A DNA stretch of 55,522 nucleotides from Candidatus Gallimonas merdigallinarum. GTDB lineage: Bacteria; Bacillota; Clostridia; Christensenellales; Borkfalkiaceae. Positions within the stretch are counted from its first letter, which is position 1, and each line of letters starts with the position of its first letter. Below are positions 1 to 8,506 of the stretch, one piece after another. The notes beneath the pieces were generated by a model. It ran no database searches. It saw only the letters and a list, made by a program, of their open reading frames with translations, and had not been told where the DNA came from. Made by a program: the position numbers and the translations under genes. The DNA lies in assembly GCA_904373325.1 (NCBI GenBank), contig CAJFFP010000011.1:1-55522 (forward strand), in the 5' to 3' direction.

Positions 1-92
1 CGGCAGAGCTTCCCCCCAAGGGGAAGCCATTATTTTTACTCATCGGCATAAGCCTCTACTGAACCCCCAGACTATCTGGGGGTTTTCTAAAT
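1..92. repeat. Left copy of window-end inverted repeat
   Basis: This stretch matches the reverse complement of 55515..55424 with only about two mismatches (positions 5 and 17). It holds two palindromes: CTTCCCC/GGGGAAG near 10-25 and CCCCCAGA/TCTGGGGG near 64-82, the latter followed by TTTT. Such short GC-rich palindromic modules are commonly dispersed in clostridial genomes. Lying at both extremities, it probably marks where an assembly stopped. The element may extend beyond the window. Confidence 0.8.
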
Positions 93-100
93 ACAAAAAC

Positions 101-128
101 GTCCGCCGTCCCAAACAGGACGGCGGAC
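101..128 (-). terminator. Rho-independent terminator of degV
   Basis: A perfect 11-bp stem (GTCCGCCGTCC with GGACGGCGGAC, 6-nt loop) starts 11 bp beyond the degV stop codon. Read on the minus strand it is followed by TTTTTG. Confidence 0.9.
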
Positions 129-138
129 GAAATCATAT

Positions 139-1020
139 TCAACCGTTCAGCGGAACGGGTCTCTTCGCGCCGACGAACACGACGCCGAGCGTCCCGGGAC
201 CGCAGTGCGAACCGATGACGGGACCGACGATCTGCCGCACGATCTTCGCGTTCGGGCGTTTTTCCAGCACCAGATCGCGCAGTTTATCCCCCTCTTCGGG
301 GCAGTCCGCGTCGAGAATATAGACGTTGTACTTCTCCTCGTCTTGAAGCTCGGTGATGATTTTATCCGCAAGCGTACGGATCGCCTTCTTCCTGCCGGAA
401 ATCTTCCCGAGCACGGTAAGCCCGCCGTCCGCGCCCATGGAAAGGAGCGGTTTGAGCTGCAAGAGCGTGCCTGCGAACGCCGCCAGCCCCGAGCATCTGC
501 CGCCGCGCTTCAAGTGCATCAGATCGTCCACCACGAAGTACACGCATACGCGGTTGGTGAAGTCTTTGAGGAAGGCGAGGATCTCCTCGTCAGACGCGCC
601 GCTCTGTTTGAGCTTTGCCGCCTCCTCCATCTGAATGCCCGCGCCGAGCGAGATGCTGTTCGTATCGAACACCGTGCATTTGCGGTCGGGATAGGTCTCT
701 TTGAGTTCGTTGAGCGCAAGATTGAGGAATTGGAACGTCCCGCTCAGCTTGTGCGAAAAGCTCACGTAGAGCACGTCCTCGCCCTTCTCGAAATAGGGCG
801 TCAAAATGCGCTTGTAGTCCTCGGGGTTCAGAGCCTGCGTCGTGGGGATCTTCCCGCCGCGCACAAGGTCGTAGAACTTACGGAAATCGGTCTTTTCCCC
901 GAGATCGTAATAATATTCCTCTCCGTCCACGAAATAGGGCATGGAGATGTAATCGAGCCCCAGCTCCTTTGCACGGGTATGCCAAAGCTCCCCGTTGGAA
1001 TCGCAAATCAATACACTCAT
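139..1020 (-). CDS. DegV family fatty-acid-binding protein
   Basis: The 293-residue product has the usual length and both halves of the DegV fold. DegV/FakB proteins hold a fatty acid in a deep cleft, in many Firmicutes so that FakA can phosphorylate it for phospholipid synthesis. The N-terminus has the ligand-site start VLICDSNGELWH and the PTTQALNPEDY segment. SHKLSGTFQ near residue 90 matches the family S-x-LSGTYQ motif, and the basic KRGGRCSG stretch with QLKPLL near residues 170-190 is also typical. The family assignment is firm. Whether it acts as a FakB subunit is unknown because no fakA is nearby. It has its own promoter at 1063..1091 and its own terminator, so it is monocistronic. 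Confidence 0.93.
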   Translation of the reverse strand: MSVLICDSNGELWHTRAKELGLDYISMPYFVDGEEYYYDLGEKTDFRKFYDLVRGGKIPTTQALNPEDYKRILTPYFEKGEDVLYVSFSHKLSGTFQFLNLALNELKETYPDRKCTVFDTNSISLGAGIQMEEAAKLKQSGASDEEILAFLKDFTNRVCVYFVVDDLMHLKRGGRCSGLAAFAGTLLQLKPLLSMGADGGLTVLGKISGRKKAIRTLADKIITELQDEEKYNVYILDADCPEEGDKLRDLVLEKRPNAKIVRQIVGPVIGSHCGPGTLGVVFVGAKRPVPLNG

Positions 1021-1062
1021 TTCATATTCCTTTTATTTTGTCATATAGTTTCGTTACTATGT

Positions 1063-1091
1063 ATTGTATCATCTGCGGGATAAAATGTCAA
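1063..1091 (-). promoter_or_regulatory. Sigma-A-type promoter of degV
   Basis: On the minus strand there is TTGACA (1091..1086), a 17-bp spacer and TACAAT (1068..1063), about 43 bp ahead of the degV start. It is back to back with the GNAT promoter. Confidence 0.88.
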
Positions 1092-1123
1092 CACTATCGA
1101 ACAACATTTTGTCCCGCGCCCCG

Positions 1124-1152
1124 TTGACAAAGCCCGCCCGCCCTGCTACAAT
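1124..1152 (+). promoter_or_regulatory. Promoter of the GNAT gene, apparently leaderless
   Basis: TTGACA (1124..1129), 17-bp spacer, TACAAT (1147..1152). The ATG of the next gene is at 1159, seven bases after the -10 box, exactly where transcription should begin. No ribosome binding site fits between them. Confidence 0.88.
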
Positions 1153-1158
1153 AGCTGT

Positions 1159-1611
1159 ATGATACGCAAACTTACTTTTGAGGACAGATCGCTCTTCCTC
1201 GCGCTCTCCGAAGAATTTTACGCCTCTCCCGCCGTGGCGCACGCCGTGCCCGCGGAATATCATATGCGCGCGTTCGACGAGCTTATGCGCTCGGACGCGT
1301 ACATTTCCTGCTACCTTTTATGCGACGGCGAAACGCCCGCGGGGTACGCCCTTCTGCAAAAGACCTACTCGCGCGAAGGCGGCGGCGTGTGCCTCTGGAT
1401 CGACGAGATCTATCTGCGCCCCGCGTTCCGCAGCAAGGGACTTGGCAGGGAGTTCTTCGCCTTTGCCGCTACGCTCGGAGCGGCGCGCCTGCGCCTCGAA
1501 GTCGAGCCCGACAACACCCGCGCCATCGCCCTTTATGCCGCGCTCGGCTTTGAGCCGCTCCCCTATTCGCAGATGGTCAAGGATACGCCCTGCCCGAATC
1601 CCGCAAAATAA
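1159..1611 (+). CDS. GNAT family N-acetyltransferase
   Basis: A 150-residue protein of typical single-domain GNAT length. These enzymes move an acetyl group from acetyl-CoA to an amine on a small molecule or protein. The acetyl-CoA loop (motif A, R/Q-x-x-G-x-G/A) is visible as RSKGLGREFF around residues 93-102, preceded by the beta-4 strand LWIDEIYLRPAF. Motif B appears at the end as NTRAIALYAALGFEPL. The substrate cannot be deduced. The only start consistent with the strong promoter is at the predicted +1, so the mRNA looks leaderless. It is convergent with mutY. Confidence 0.88.
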   Translation: MIRKLTFEDRSLFLALSEEFYASPAVAHAVPAEYHMRAFDELMRSDAYISCYLLCDGETPAGYALLQKTYSREGGGVCLWIDEIYLRPAFRSKGLGREFFAFAATLGAARLRLEVEPDNTRAIALYAALGFEPLPYSQMVKDTPCPNPAK

Positions 1612-1628
1612 TCCGCGCAAAAAACGTT

Positions 1629-1656
1629 CAGCCGCCCTTTCGGACGGCTGTTTTTT
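1629..1656. terminator. Bidirectional terminator between GNAT gene and mutY
   Basis: CAGCCG...CGGCTG stem (1629..1650) followed on the plus strand by TTTTTT. On the minus strand the same stem is followed four bases later by TTTTTT, so it can end both converging transcripts. Confidence 0.85.
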
Positions 1657-1701
1657 ATTTGCAAAGAACAATCTTCCGCGGCGGCGAAGTTTAAGCGATT
1701 G

Positions 1702-2694
1702 CTACCTGACCCACTCCATAAACGCCCTGAATGCCGACGGAACGGCATAGGTGCGCGCGATTTCATCTGCCGTCGCCCACACATAACGGGGCAATTCCGC
1801 ATCGATACGCACGAGTTTGCCGCGCATACGCCATTCCACGTGCGTGAAAATATGCTTGGCGCGCTTTTCGGCGACGACTTCCCCGAGATCGGGCGCGTCC
1901 CCCTCGAAAAAGGGAAACTGCCAAAGCCCTGCGAGCAAGCCCTTGGCGGGGCGTTTTTCCAACGCAAATTTATCGCCGCACTGCAACACGAGCACCGTGG
2001 CATCCACGACGCGCCGCGCCTTTTTTTCGCTGCGGACGGGATAGTTCTCCTCTTCGCCCGCGAGGTGCGCGCGGCAAAGCGCCTGCCACGGACATTCCCC
2101 GCACAGGGGCGCGCCGTTCGGCACGCAGACGATCGCGCCCAACTCCATGAGCGCCTCGCAGAAATCCCCCGTCTCGGGCGGGTACGCCGCGCGGAGCAGT
2201 TCGGAAAAGCGCGCGCGGGTCGCAGGCTCGTCGATATTCGCGCCGTCCGCGTACAGGCGGCTCAGAATGCGCAGAACATTGCCGTCCACCGCGGGCTGCG
2301 GAAGTCCCAGCGCGATGGAGCAGATCGCCCCCGCGGTATAGTCGCCCACCCCGGGGAGGGCGCGCACGCCGTTAAAATCCTGCGGAAGTCCCTCCGCCGC
2401 GAGGATTTTCGCCGCCTTGTGCAGATTGCGGGCGCGGGAGTAGTACCCCAGCCCCTCCCACATTTTGAGCACCTCTTCCTCGCTCGCCGCGGCGAGCGCC
2501 TCGGGCGTGGGGAAACGCTGCAAAAAAAGAACGTAACGCTCCTTGACCGCCTCGACGCGCGTCTGTTGCAGCATCAGCTCGGAGACGAGCGCCGTGTAAA
2601 AACTGCGCGCCTTCCGCCACGGAAGGTCGCGTTTGCAAACGCGGTACCACTCCAACAGGGGTGATACCGCGGCTTTCATCAATGTTTCGTCCAT
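1702..2694 (-). CDS. mutY: A/G-specific adenine DNA glycosylase MutY
   Basis: MutY removes adenine mispaired with 8-oxoguanine or guanine during base excision repair. The 330-residue product is close to the usual length. It shows LQQTRVEAV with the catalytic Glu near residue 41, the helix-hairpin-helix ALPGVGDYTAGA with the catalytic Asp near 117, and four iron-sulfur Cys in CVPNGAPLCGECPWQALC near 170-187. A C-terminal NUDIX-like 8-oxoG recognition domain follows (LFPF-type segment LAGLWQFPFFEGD). The start overlaps the fhs stop by one base (TGATG), so translation is probably coupled to fhs, an unusual partner for a repair gene. Confidence 0.95.
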   Translation of the reverse strand: MDETLMKAAVSPLLEWYRVCKRDLPWRKARSFYTALVSELMLQQTRVEAVKERYVLFLQRFPTPEALAAASEEEVLKMWEGLGYYSRARNLHKAAKILAAEGLPQDFNGVRALPGVGDYTAGAICSIALGLPQPAVDGNVLRILSRLYADGANIDEPATRARFSELLRAAYPPETGDFCEALMELGAIVCVPNGAPLCGECPWQALCRAHLAGEEENYPVRSEKKARRVVDATVLVLQCGDKFALEKRPAKGLLAGLWQFPFFEGDAPDLGEVVAEKRAKHIFTHVEWRMRGKLVRIDAELPRYVWATADEIARTYAVPSAFRAFMEWVR

Positions 2695-4358
2695 CAGAAC
2701 AGTCCCGTGATTTTTCCCGTTTCGTCCACGTCGATGCGCTCGGCGGCGGGGACGGGCGGAAGCCCCGGCATGGTGAGAATATTGCCCGTAAGCGCAACGA
2801 CGAATCCCGCGCCTGCGGAAACCTTGACATTGCGCACCGTGACGGTGAACCCTTCGGGCGCGCCGAGACGGGTCGCGTCGTCGGAGAAGGAGTACTGCGT
2901 CTTTGCCATGCAGACGGGCGTACCGCCGAACCCGAGCTCTTCCAGCCGCGCGATCTGCGCCTCCGCCTCGGGCGTGTAGACAACGCCCTGCCCGCCGTAC
3001 ACCTTGGTCACGATGGCGTGAATCTTCTCCTTGATGGGCAGCTTTTCATCGTAACAGCAGCGGAAATCGTTCGGCTGTTCGCACAGGCGGACGACTTCGC
3101 GCGCAAGCTCCTCGCCGCCCTTGCCGCCCTCCGCCCAGACCGTGGACAAAACGACGTTGACGCCCAGCTCCTTGCAGGCGTCCATGACGAGCCTGATCTC
3201 CGCGTCCGTATCAGTGGGGAAACGGTTGACGGCGACGACTGCGGGCAGTCCGTACACCTCTTTCATGTTGCGGACGTGGCGCAGAAGGTTGGGAAGTCCC
3301 GCTTTCAGCGCCTCCAAGTTCTCCTCGGCGAGCGCGTTTTTGGGCAGTTCGCCGTGCATTTTGAGCGCGCGCACCGTGGCGACCACCACTGCGGCGGCGG
3401 GTTTCAGACCCGCGACGCGGCATTTGATGTCGAGGAATTTCTCCGCGCCGAGGTCCGCGCCGAAGCCCGCCTCGGTGATCACATAGTCGCCGAGCTTCAA
3501 CGCCGTGCGCGTTGCGATGACGGAATTGCACCCGTGCGCAATGTTCGCGAACGGTCCGCCGTGGACGATGGCGGGCGTGTGTTCGAGGGTCTGGACGAGG
3601 TTGGGCTTCAACGCGTCCTTCAAAAGCGCGGTCATTGCGCCCGCGGCTTTCAGATCGTCCGCCGTGACGGGCTTCCCTTCAAACGTGTACCCCACGATGA
3701 TGCGCCCGAGGCGCGCTTTGAGGTCGGAAAGAGAGGTTGCAAGGCACAGAATCGCCATGATCTCGCTTGCGACGGTAATGTCGTAGCCGTCCTTTCTCGG
3801 CACGCCGTTCTTGCCGCCGCCCAGCCCGTCCTCGACGTAGCGGAGCTGACGGTCGTTCATATCCACGCAGCGTTTCCACGTGATGCGGTCTTTGTCGATG
3901 CCGAGGTGGTTGCCCTGAAAAATGTGGTTGTCGAGCATGGCGGCAAGCAGATTGTTCGCCGCGCCGATGGCGTGGAAATCGCCCGTAAAGTGCAGGTTGA
4001 TATCCTCCATGGGAATGACCTGCGCGTAGCCGCCGCCTGCCGCGCCGCCCTTCACGCCGAACACGGGACCGAGCGACGGTTCGCGGAGCGCGACGACGAC
4101 GTTTTTGCCGATGCGGCGCATACCGTCCGCAAGACCGATGGTCGTGGTCGTCTTGCCCTCGCCTGCGGGCGTGGGCGTGATCGCCGTCACGAGCACGAGT
4201 TTGCCGCCCGCCTTTTTGCGGTTCATGACGGCAAGATCGATCTTCGCCTTATATTTTCCGTAGTATTCGATCTCGTCCTCGGAAAGTCCGGCGCGCTCCG
4301 CAACGCGCAGAATATGCTCCGGCACCGCTTCCTGTGCGATCTCAATATCTGTTTTCAT
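2694..4358 (-). CDS. fhs: Formate--tetrahydrofolate ligase
   Basis: Fhs makes 10-formyl-tetrahydrofolate from formate, THF and ATP in the cytoplasm. The 554-residue product has normal length. The ATP-binding P-loop is [17 protein letters not shown] near residues 62-78, with the family segments [35 protein letters not shown] and [12 protein letters not shown] following. The ATG at 4358 has AAGGAG seven bases upstream, so the longer upstream reading frame is not needed. Its place at the end of the purine operon fits: PurN and the PurH formyltransferase both consume its product. A 456-bp gap with structured element A separates it from purL. Confidence 0.97.
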   Translation of the reverse strand: MKTDIEIAQEAVPEHILRVAERAGLSEDEIEYYGKYKAKIDLAVMNRKKAGGKLVLVTAITPTPAGEGKTTTTIGLADGMRRIGKNVVVALREPSLGPVFGVKGGAAGGGYAQVIPMEDINLHFTGDFHAIGAANNLLAAMLDNHIFQGNHLGIDKDRITWKRCVDMNDRQLRYVEDGLGGGKNGVPRKDGYDITVASEIMAILCLATSLSDLKARLGRIIVGYTFEGKPVTADDLKAAGAMTALLKDALKPNLVQTLEHTPAIVHGGPFANIAHGCNSVIATRTALKLGDYVITEAGFGADLGAEKFLDIKCRVAGLKPAAAVVVATVRALKMHGELPKNALAEENLEALKAGLPNLLRHVRNMKEVYGLPAVVAVNRFPTDTDAEIRLVMDACKELGVNVVLSTVWAEGGKGGEELAREVVRLCEQPNDFRCCYDEKLPIKEKIHAIVTKVYGGQGVVYTPEAEAQIARLEELGFGGTPVCMAKTQYSFSDDATRLGAPEGFTVTVRNVKVSAGAGFVVALTGNILTMPGLPPVPAAERIDVDETGKITGLF

Positions 4359-4814
4359 GACAATCTCCTTCCGTATCTCTGCCGCCTTTGAAAGCCGCCG
4401 TTCTTCGTACTGACAAAATCTCTTCCCATGGAATATTTCCGCGTCGGTTTGCGGAAAAAGTTTGAACCCGTTTCCAATCACTCGCGCAAGGAGGCTACGC
4501 CTCCCGCTCGTAGAACAAATTTTGTATATACGTTCTAAAATTCGTTGCAAAAGGCGTCACTGCGTTATGCCTTTTGCGCCCCTAATTGTTGCGCAAGCAA
4601 CTTTCAGGTAGGTGTGAATGCGCCGTCCGCTATTATGAAAGCCCTGATGGGACGGCGCAGAGCGGGAGGTGCGGTTAGCGCACGCCCTATCCCCTCATCC
4701 GTCTGCTTCGCAGACACCTTCCCCCTCGGGGGAAGGCAAGGGGCGGGCGCGTACCCGCAACTTCCTGCTCAAATCACGGAATTTTGTGAGAAAATTCGTG
4801 AACTATCTGTGAAC
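4359..4814. repeat. Structured intergenic element A (purL/fhs gap)
   Basis: This gap contains no gene. Read on the plus strand it holds a hairpin TTTCCGC/GCGGAAA (4436..4457), GGAGG/CCTCC (4490..4504), GCAAAAGGC/GCCTTTTGC (4547..4577) and a mini-hairpin TTGC-GCAA-GCAA (4589..4600). The single-stranded block CTTTCAGGTAGGTGTGAAT (4601..4619) follows, then a 9-bp stem GCGCCGTCC/GGACGGCGC (4620..4658). A terminal hairpin (4774..4801) ends next to the purL stop. Homologous parts occur in elements B (11847..12173) and C (13814..14117) with different stem sequences that still pair. A REP-like palindrome (4693..4745) seems inserted in it. Confidence 0.75.
4693..4745. repeat. REP-like palindrome nested in element A
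   Basis: Two adjacent palindromes, GTCTGCTTCGCAGAC and CTTCCCCCTCGGGGGAAG, are bracketed by CCCCTC and AAGGGGC. Element C lacks this segment at the equivalent place, which suggests a separate insertion into element A. Confidence 0.5.
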
Positions 4815-7800
4815 TTATTTGAAATATTTCACCGCGCTCTCGAAGAGCTTCATATCGTACTCGCCGGGAACGTTCCTGTACAGTCCGTAGCCCTTGCGCT
4901 CGGAATGCCCCATCTTGCCGAACACTCTGCCGTCGGGCGAGAGAATGCCCTCGATCGCGCTCGCGCTGCCGTTGGGGTTGAAATGCACGTCCATCGTCGG
5001 GTTGCCGTTGAGATCGACGTACTGCGTCATGATCTGTCCGTTCTCGGCAAGCTGTTTGATGAGCGCGTCGGAGGCGACGAACTTGCCCTCGCCGTGCGAA
5101 ATGGGCACGGAGAAGATCTCGCCCGCTTCCACGCCCGCAAGCCAAGGCGACTTCACCGACGCGACCCGCACGCGCACGATGCGCGATTGGTGGCGCGCAA
5201 TGTTGTTATAGGTGAGCGTAGGGCAGTTCTCGTCCGTCTCGATGATCTTGCCGTAAGGCACAAGCCCGAGCTTGATGAGCGCCTGGAATCCGTTGCAGAT
5301 ACCGCCCATCAGACCGTCGCGCTCTTCGAGAAGGCGGGCGACCTGTTCGCGCACCGCTTCGCCGCGGAAGAACGCCGTGATGAACTTGCCCGAGCCGTCC
5401 GGCTCGTCGCCGCCCGAGAATCCGCCGGGAACGAACACGATCTGGCTCTCCCCCATCTTGCGCGCAAATTCTTCCGCCGCCCGCGCGACTTCGTCCGCGG
5501 TGCGGTTGCGGATAACGTAAATTTCAGGGTCTGCGCCCGCGTCCGCGAACGCCTTCGCCGTATCGTACTCGCAGTTCGTGCCGGGGAATACGGGAATGAG
5601 CACCTTGGGGCGCGCGACCTTCGTATTGCAGACAAGCGCGCTCGGCGTGCGGCAGGTGTAGGCGGGAACGCTCTCCTCGGGCGCCGCGATATTGCAGGAA
5701 TACACGGGTTCGAGCTTATCTTCGTAAATTTTCAGAAGATCGGTGAGGAAGATGCGCTCGAAGCCGAGGGAAATACCGCTCTCCGACGTCGTTTCGCCGA
5801 GCGGCGTTCCGACGGGGATCTCCTCCGCAAGTTCGAGCACGAACGCGCCGTACTTGTAGCCGAACAGCTCCTCCGTGCGCACGCCGTCCGCGTAGCGGAA
5901 TCCGATCATGTTGCCGAAGCACATCTTCATGACCGCCTCCGCAACGCCGCCGAACCCCGGGGTGTATGCGGCGACAGCCTTCCCCGAACGGAGCAGCGCG
6001 GTGACCTCGGCAAAGACGCTCAGAAGCGACGCCGTGACGGGCAGCCCGTTCCCGTCGTATGCGGGCGCGAGCAGCACGACTTTATGCCCCGCCGCCTTGA
6101 ACTCGGGCGAGACGACTTCGCTCACCTTGCCCGTGGTGACGGCGAAGGAGACGAGCGTGGGCGGAACGTCGATATGCTCGAACGTGCCGCTCATCGAATC
6201 TTTCCCGCCGATGGCGGCGATCCCCAGCTCCACCTGCGCCTTGAACGCGCCGAGGAGCGCGGCGAGGGGCTGCCCCCAGCGTTTGGGATCGTGTCCCGGT
6301 TTCAAGAAATATTCTTGGAAGGTGAGATAGACGTCCTCATACGACGCGCCCGAAGCGATGAGTTTGGCAACGCTCTCCACGACCGCGAGGTATGCGCCGT
6401 GATAGGGGCTCTTTTCCGCGACGTAGGGATTGCCGCCCCACGCCATGTAGGAGACGGTATCGGTATGCCCCTTCTCGACGGAGACGAGATGCACCATCGC
6501 CTGCGAAGGCGTGTGCTGATACCTGCCGCCGAAGGGCATTAACACCGTGCCCGCGCCGATGGTCGAATCGAACCGCTCGGAAAGCCCGCGCTTGGAGCAG
6601 ACGTTGAGATCGTCCGCAAGTTTTTTATAATTTTCGGTAAACGTACCCTTGACTTCGCGCGCGTACGGCTGCGCCTTTTCGGGCGCGACGACGACGTGCT
6701 TTTCCGCGCCGTTGGAGTTGAGGAACTCGCGCGAGATATTGACGATGGTCTTGCCGTTCCACGTCATGACGAGGCGCGGCTCTTCCGTGACCGTCGCGAC
6801 GACCGTCGCTTCGAGGTTTTCCTTTTCGGCAAGGGCGATGAAATCCGCCGTCTTGTCCGCCTCGACGACGACCGCCATGCGCTCCTGCGATTCGGAGATG
6901 GCAAGCTCGGTGCCGTCAAGCCCGTCGTACTTCTTGGGTACGGCGTTGAGGTCGATGGAAAGTCCGTCCGCAAGCTCGCCGATGGCGACGGATACGCCGC
7001 CCGCGCCGAAGTCGTTGCAGCGCTTGATGAGGAGCATTGCGTCCTTATTTCGGAAAAGGCGTTGGAGCTTGCGCTCTTCGGGCGCGTTGCCCTTCTGCAC
7101 TTCCGCGCCGCAGTGGGTGAGCGATTCGAGCGTGTGCGACTTGGAGGAACCCGTCGCGCCGCCGCAGCCGTCGCGCCCCGTTCTGCCGCCGAGGAGAATG
7201 ACCTTATCGCCGGGAGCGGGAACTTCGCGCCGCACGTTTTCGGCGGGCGTCGCCGCGATGACCGCGCCGATCTCCAACCGCTTCGCAACGTACCCGGGGT
7301 GATACAGCTCGTCTACCTGACCCGTGGCAAGCCCGATCTGGTTGCCGTAGGAGGAGTACCCCGCCGCCGCCGTGGTGACGATCTTGCGCTGCGGAAGCTT
7401 GCCCTGCATGGTCTCGCGGACGGGCTGCAACGGATCGCCCGCGCCCGTCACGCGCATTGCGGCGTAGACGTAGCTTCTGCCCGAGAGCGGGTCGCGGATC
7501 GCGCCGCCGATGCACGTTGCCGCGCCGCCGAACGGCTCGATCTCGGTGGGATGGTTGTGCGTCTCGTTCTTGAAGAGCAGCAGCCAATCCTCTTCCGCGC
7601 CGTCAACGTTGACTTTGATCCTGACGGTGCAGGCGTTGATCTCCTCCGACTCGTCCAGCTTTTCCAGCATACCGCGCTTTTTCAGAAGTTTCGCGGCGAT
7701 CGTGCCGACGTCCATCAGATTGACGGGCTTGGTGCGCCCGATCTCCGTGCGCGCCGCGAGGTATTCCTCGTACGCCTTTTGCAGGAGTTCGTCCTCGAAC

Positions 7801-8504
7801 GTCACGCCGTCGATGGTCGTGAGGAAGGTCGTGTGACGGCAGTGATCCGACCAATAGGTGTCGATCATGCGGATCTCGGTGAGCGTGGGATCGCGCCCTT
7901 CGCGCTTGAAATACGCCTGACAGAAGGCGATATCGTCCTCGTCCATGGCGAGCGCGTACTGTTTGACGAACGCGGCAAGCCCCTCTGCGTCCAGATCCAG
8001 AAAGCCCGTGAGCGTAGGCACTTCGGTGGGAACGGGGTGGGAAATTTTCAGCGTTTCGGGGATCGCGAGAGACGCCTCGCGGCTCTCCACGGGGTTGATG
8101 ACGTACTTTTTGATGGCGGCGAGCGCCTCTTCCGTCACGTTCCCGTACACCGCGTACACCTTTGCCGTGCGGATGACGGGGCGCGGCTGCATGGAGATGA
8201 GCTGAATGCACTGCGCCGCGGAGTCTGCGCGCTGATCGAACTGCCCGGGAAGATATTCCACGGCGAACACGCGCGCGCCCGCAAGGTCCGCGCCTTCGCT
8301 GGCGACGTCCATCTGCGGCTCGGAAAACACCGTCTTCACGCACTCGCGGAACAGCTCTTCGCCGATGTCCTCCGCGTCGTAGCGGTTGAGAATGCGGATA
8401 CGCTCCACGCCCGCAATGCCGAGGATCTCCGTGACGTCCGCAAGGAGCGCACGCGCCTCGTTATCGAATCCCTTCTTCTTTTCTACGTAAATTCTGTAAA
8501 CCAC
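4815..8504 (-). CDS. purL: Phosphoribosylformylglycinamidine synthase, single-chain
   Basis: The enzyme makes FGAM from FGAR, glutamine and ATP, the fourth step of purine synthesis. The 1229-residue chain is the large fused form, with synthetase first and glutaminase last. NETHNHPTEIEPFGGAATC near residue 310 is the PurL nucleotide-binding motif. The C-terminal part carries the class I amidotransferase, with nucleophile Cys in GGICNGFQALI near 1080 and the HGEGKF region near 1160. The start is GTG at 8504, two bases after the purD stop, with AAGGGGG eight bases upstream. No separate purS or purQ is needed in this architecture. Confidence 0.97.
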   Translation of the reverse strand: MVYRIYVEKKKGFDNEARALLADVTEILGIAGVERIRILNRYDAEDIGEELFRECVKTVFSEPQMDVASEGADLAGARVFAVEYLPGQFDQRADSAAQCIQLISMQPRPVIRTAKVYAVYGNVTEEALAAIKKYVINPVESREASLAIPETLKISHPVPTEVPTLTGFLDLDAEGLAAFVKQYALAMDEDDIAFCQAYFKREGRDPTLTEIRMIDTYWSDHCRHTTFLTTIDGVTFEDELLQKAYEEYLAARTEIGRTKPVNLMDVGTIAAKLLKKRGMLEKLDESEEINACTVRIKVNVDGAEEDWLLLFKNETHNHPTEIEPFGGAATCIGGAIRDPLSGRSYVYAAMRVTGAGDPLQPVRETMQGKLPQRKIVTTAAAGYSSYGNQIGLATGQVDELYHPGYVAKRLEIGAVIAATPAENVRREVPAPGDKVILLGGRTGRDGCGGATGSSKSHTLESLTHCGAEVQKGNAPEERKLQRLFRNKDAMLLIKRCNDFGAGGVSVAIGELADGLSIDLNAVPKKYDGLDGTELAISESQERMAVVVEADKTADFIALAEKENLEATVVATVTEEPRLVMTWNGKTIVNISREFLNSNGAEKHVVVAPEKAQPYAREVKGTFTENYKKLADDLNVCSKRGLSERFDSTIGAGTVLMPFGGRYQHTPSQAMVHLVSVEKGHTDTVSYMAWGGNPYVAEKSPYHGAYLAVVESVAKLIASGASYEDVYLTFQEYFLKPGHDPKRWGQPLAALLGAFKAQVELGIAAIGGKDSMSGTFEHIDVPPTLVSFAVTTGKVSEVVSPEFKAAGHKVVLLAPAYDGNGLPVTASLLSVFAEVTALLRSGKAVAAYTPGFGGVAEAVMKMCFGNMIGFRYADGVRTEELFGYKYGAFVLELAEEIPVGTPLGETTSESGISLGFERIFLTDLLKIYEDKLEPVYSCNIAAPEESVPAYTCRTPSALVCNTKVARPKVLIPVFPGTNCEYDTAKAFADAGADPEIYVIRNRTADEVARAAEEFARKMGESQIVFVPGGFSGGDEPDGSGKFITAFFRGEAVREQVARLLEERDGLMGGICNGFQALIKLGLVPYGKIIETDENCPTLTYNNIARHQSRIVRVRVASVKSPWLAGVEAGEIFSVPISHGEGKFVASDALIKQLAENGQIMTQYVDLNGNPTMDVHFNPNGSASAIEGILSPDGRVFGKMGHSERKGYGLYRNVPGEYDMKLFESAVKYFK

Positions 8505-8506
8505 GC

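Noticed and set aside
205..1083. Long open frames antisense to degV, and many similar ones antisense to purL, addA, addB, ppx and the surface protein
   Set aside because: GC-rich codon use in the real genes leaves the opposite strand free of stops. These frames lack ribosome binding sites, show Arg/Ala/His-rich composition and match no family.
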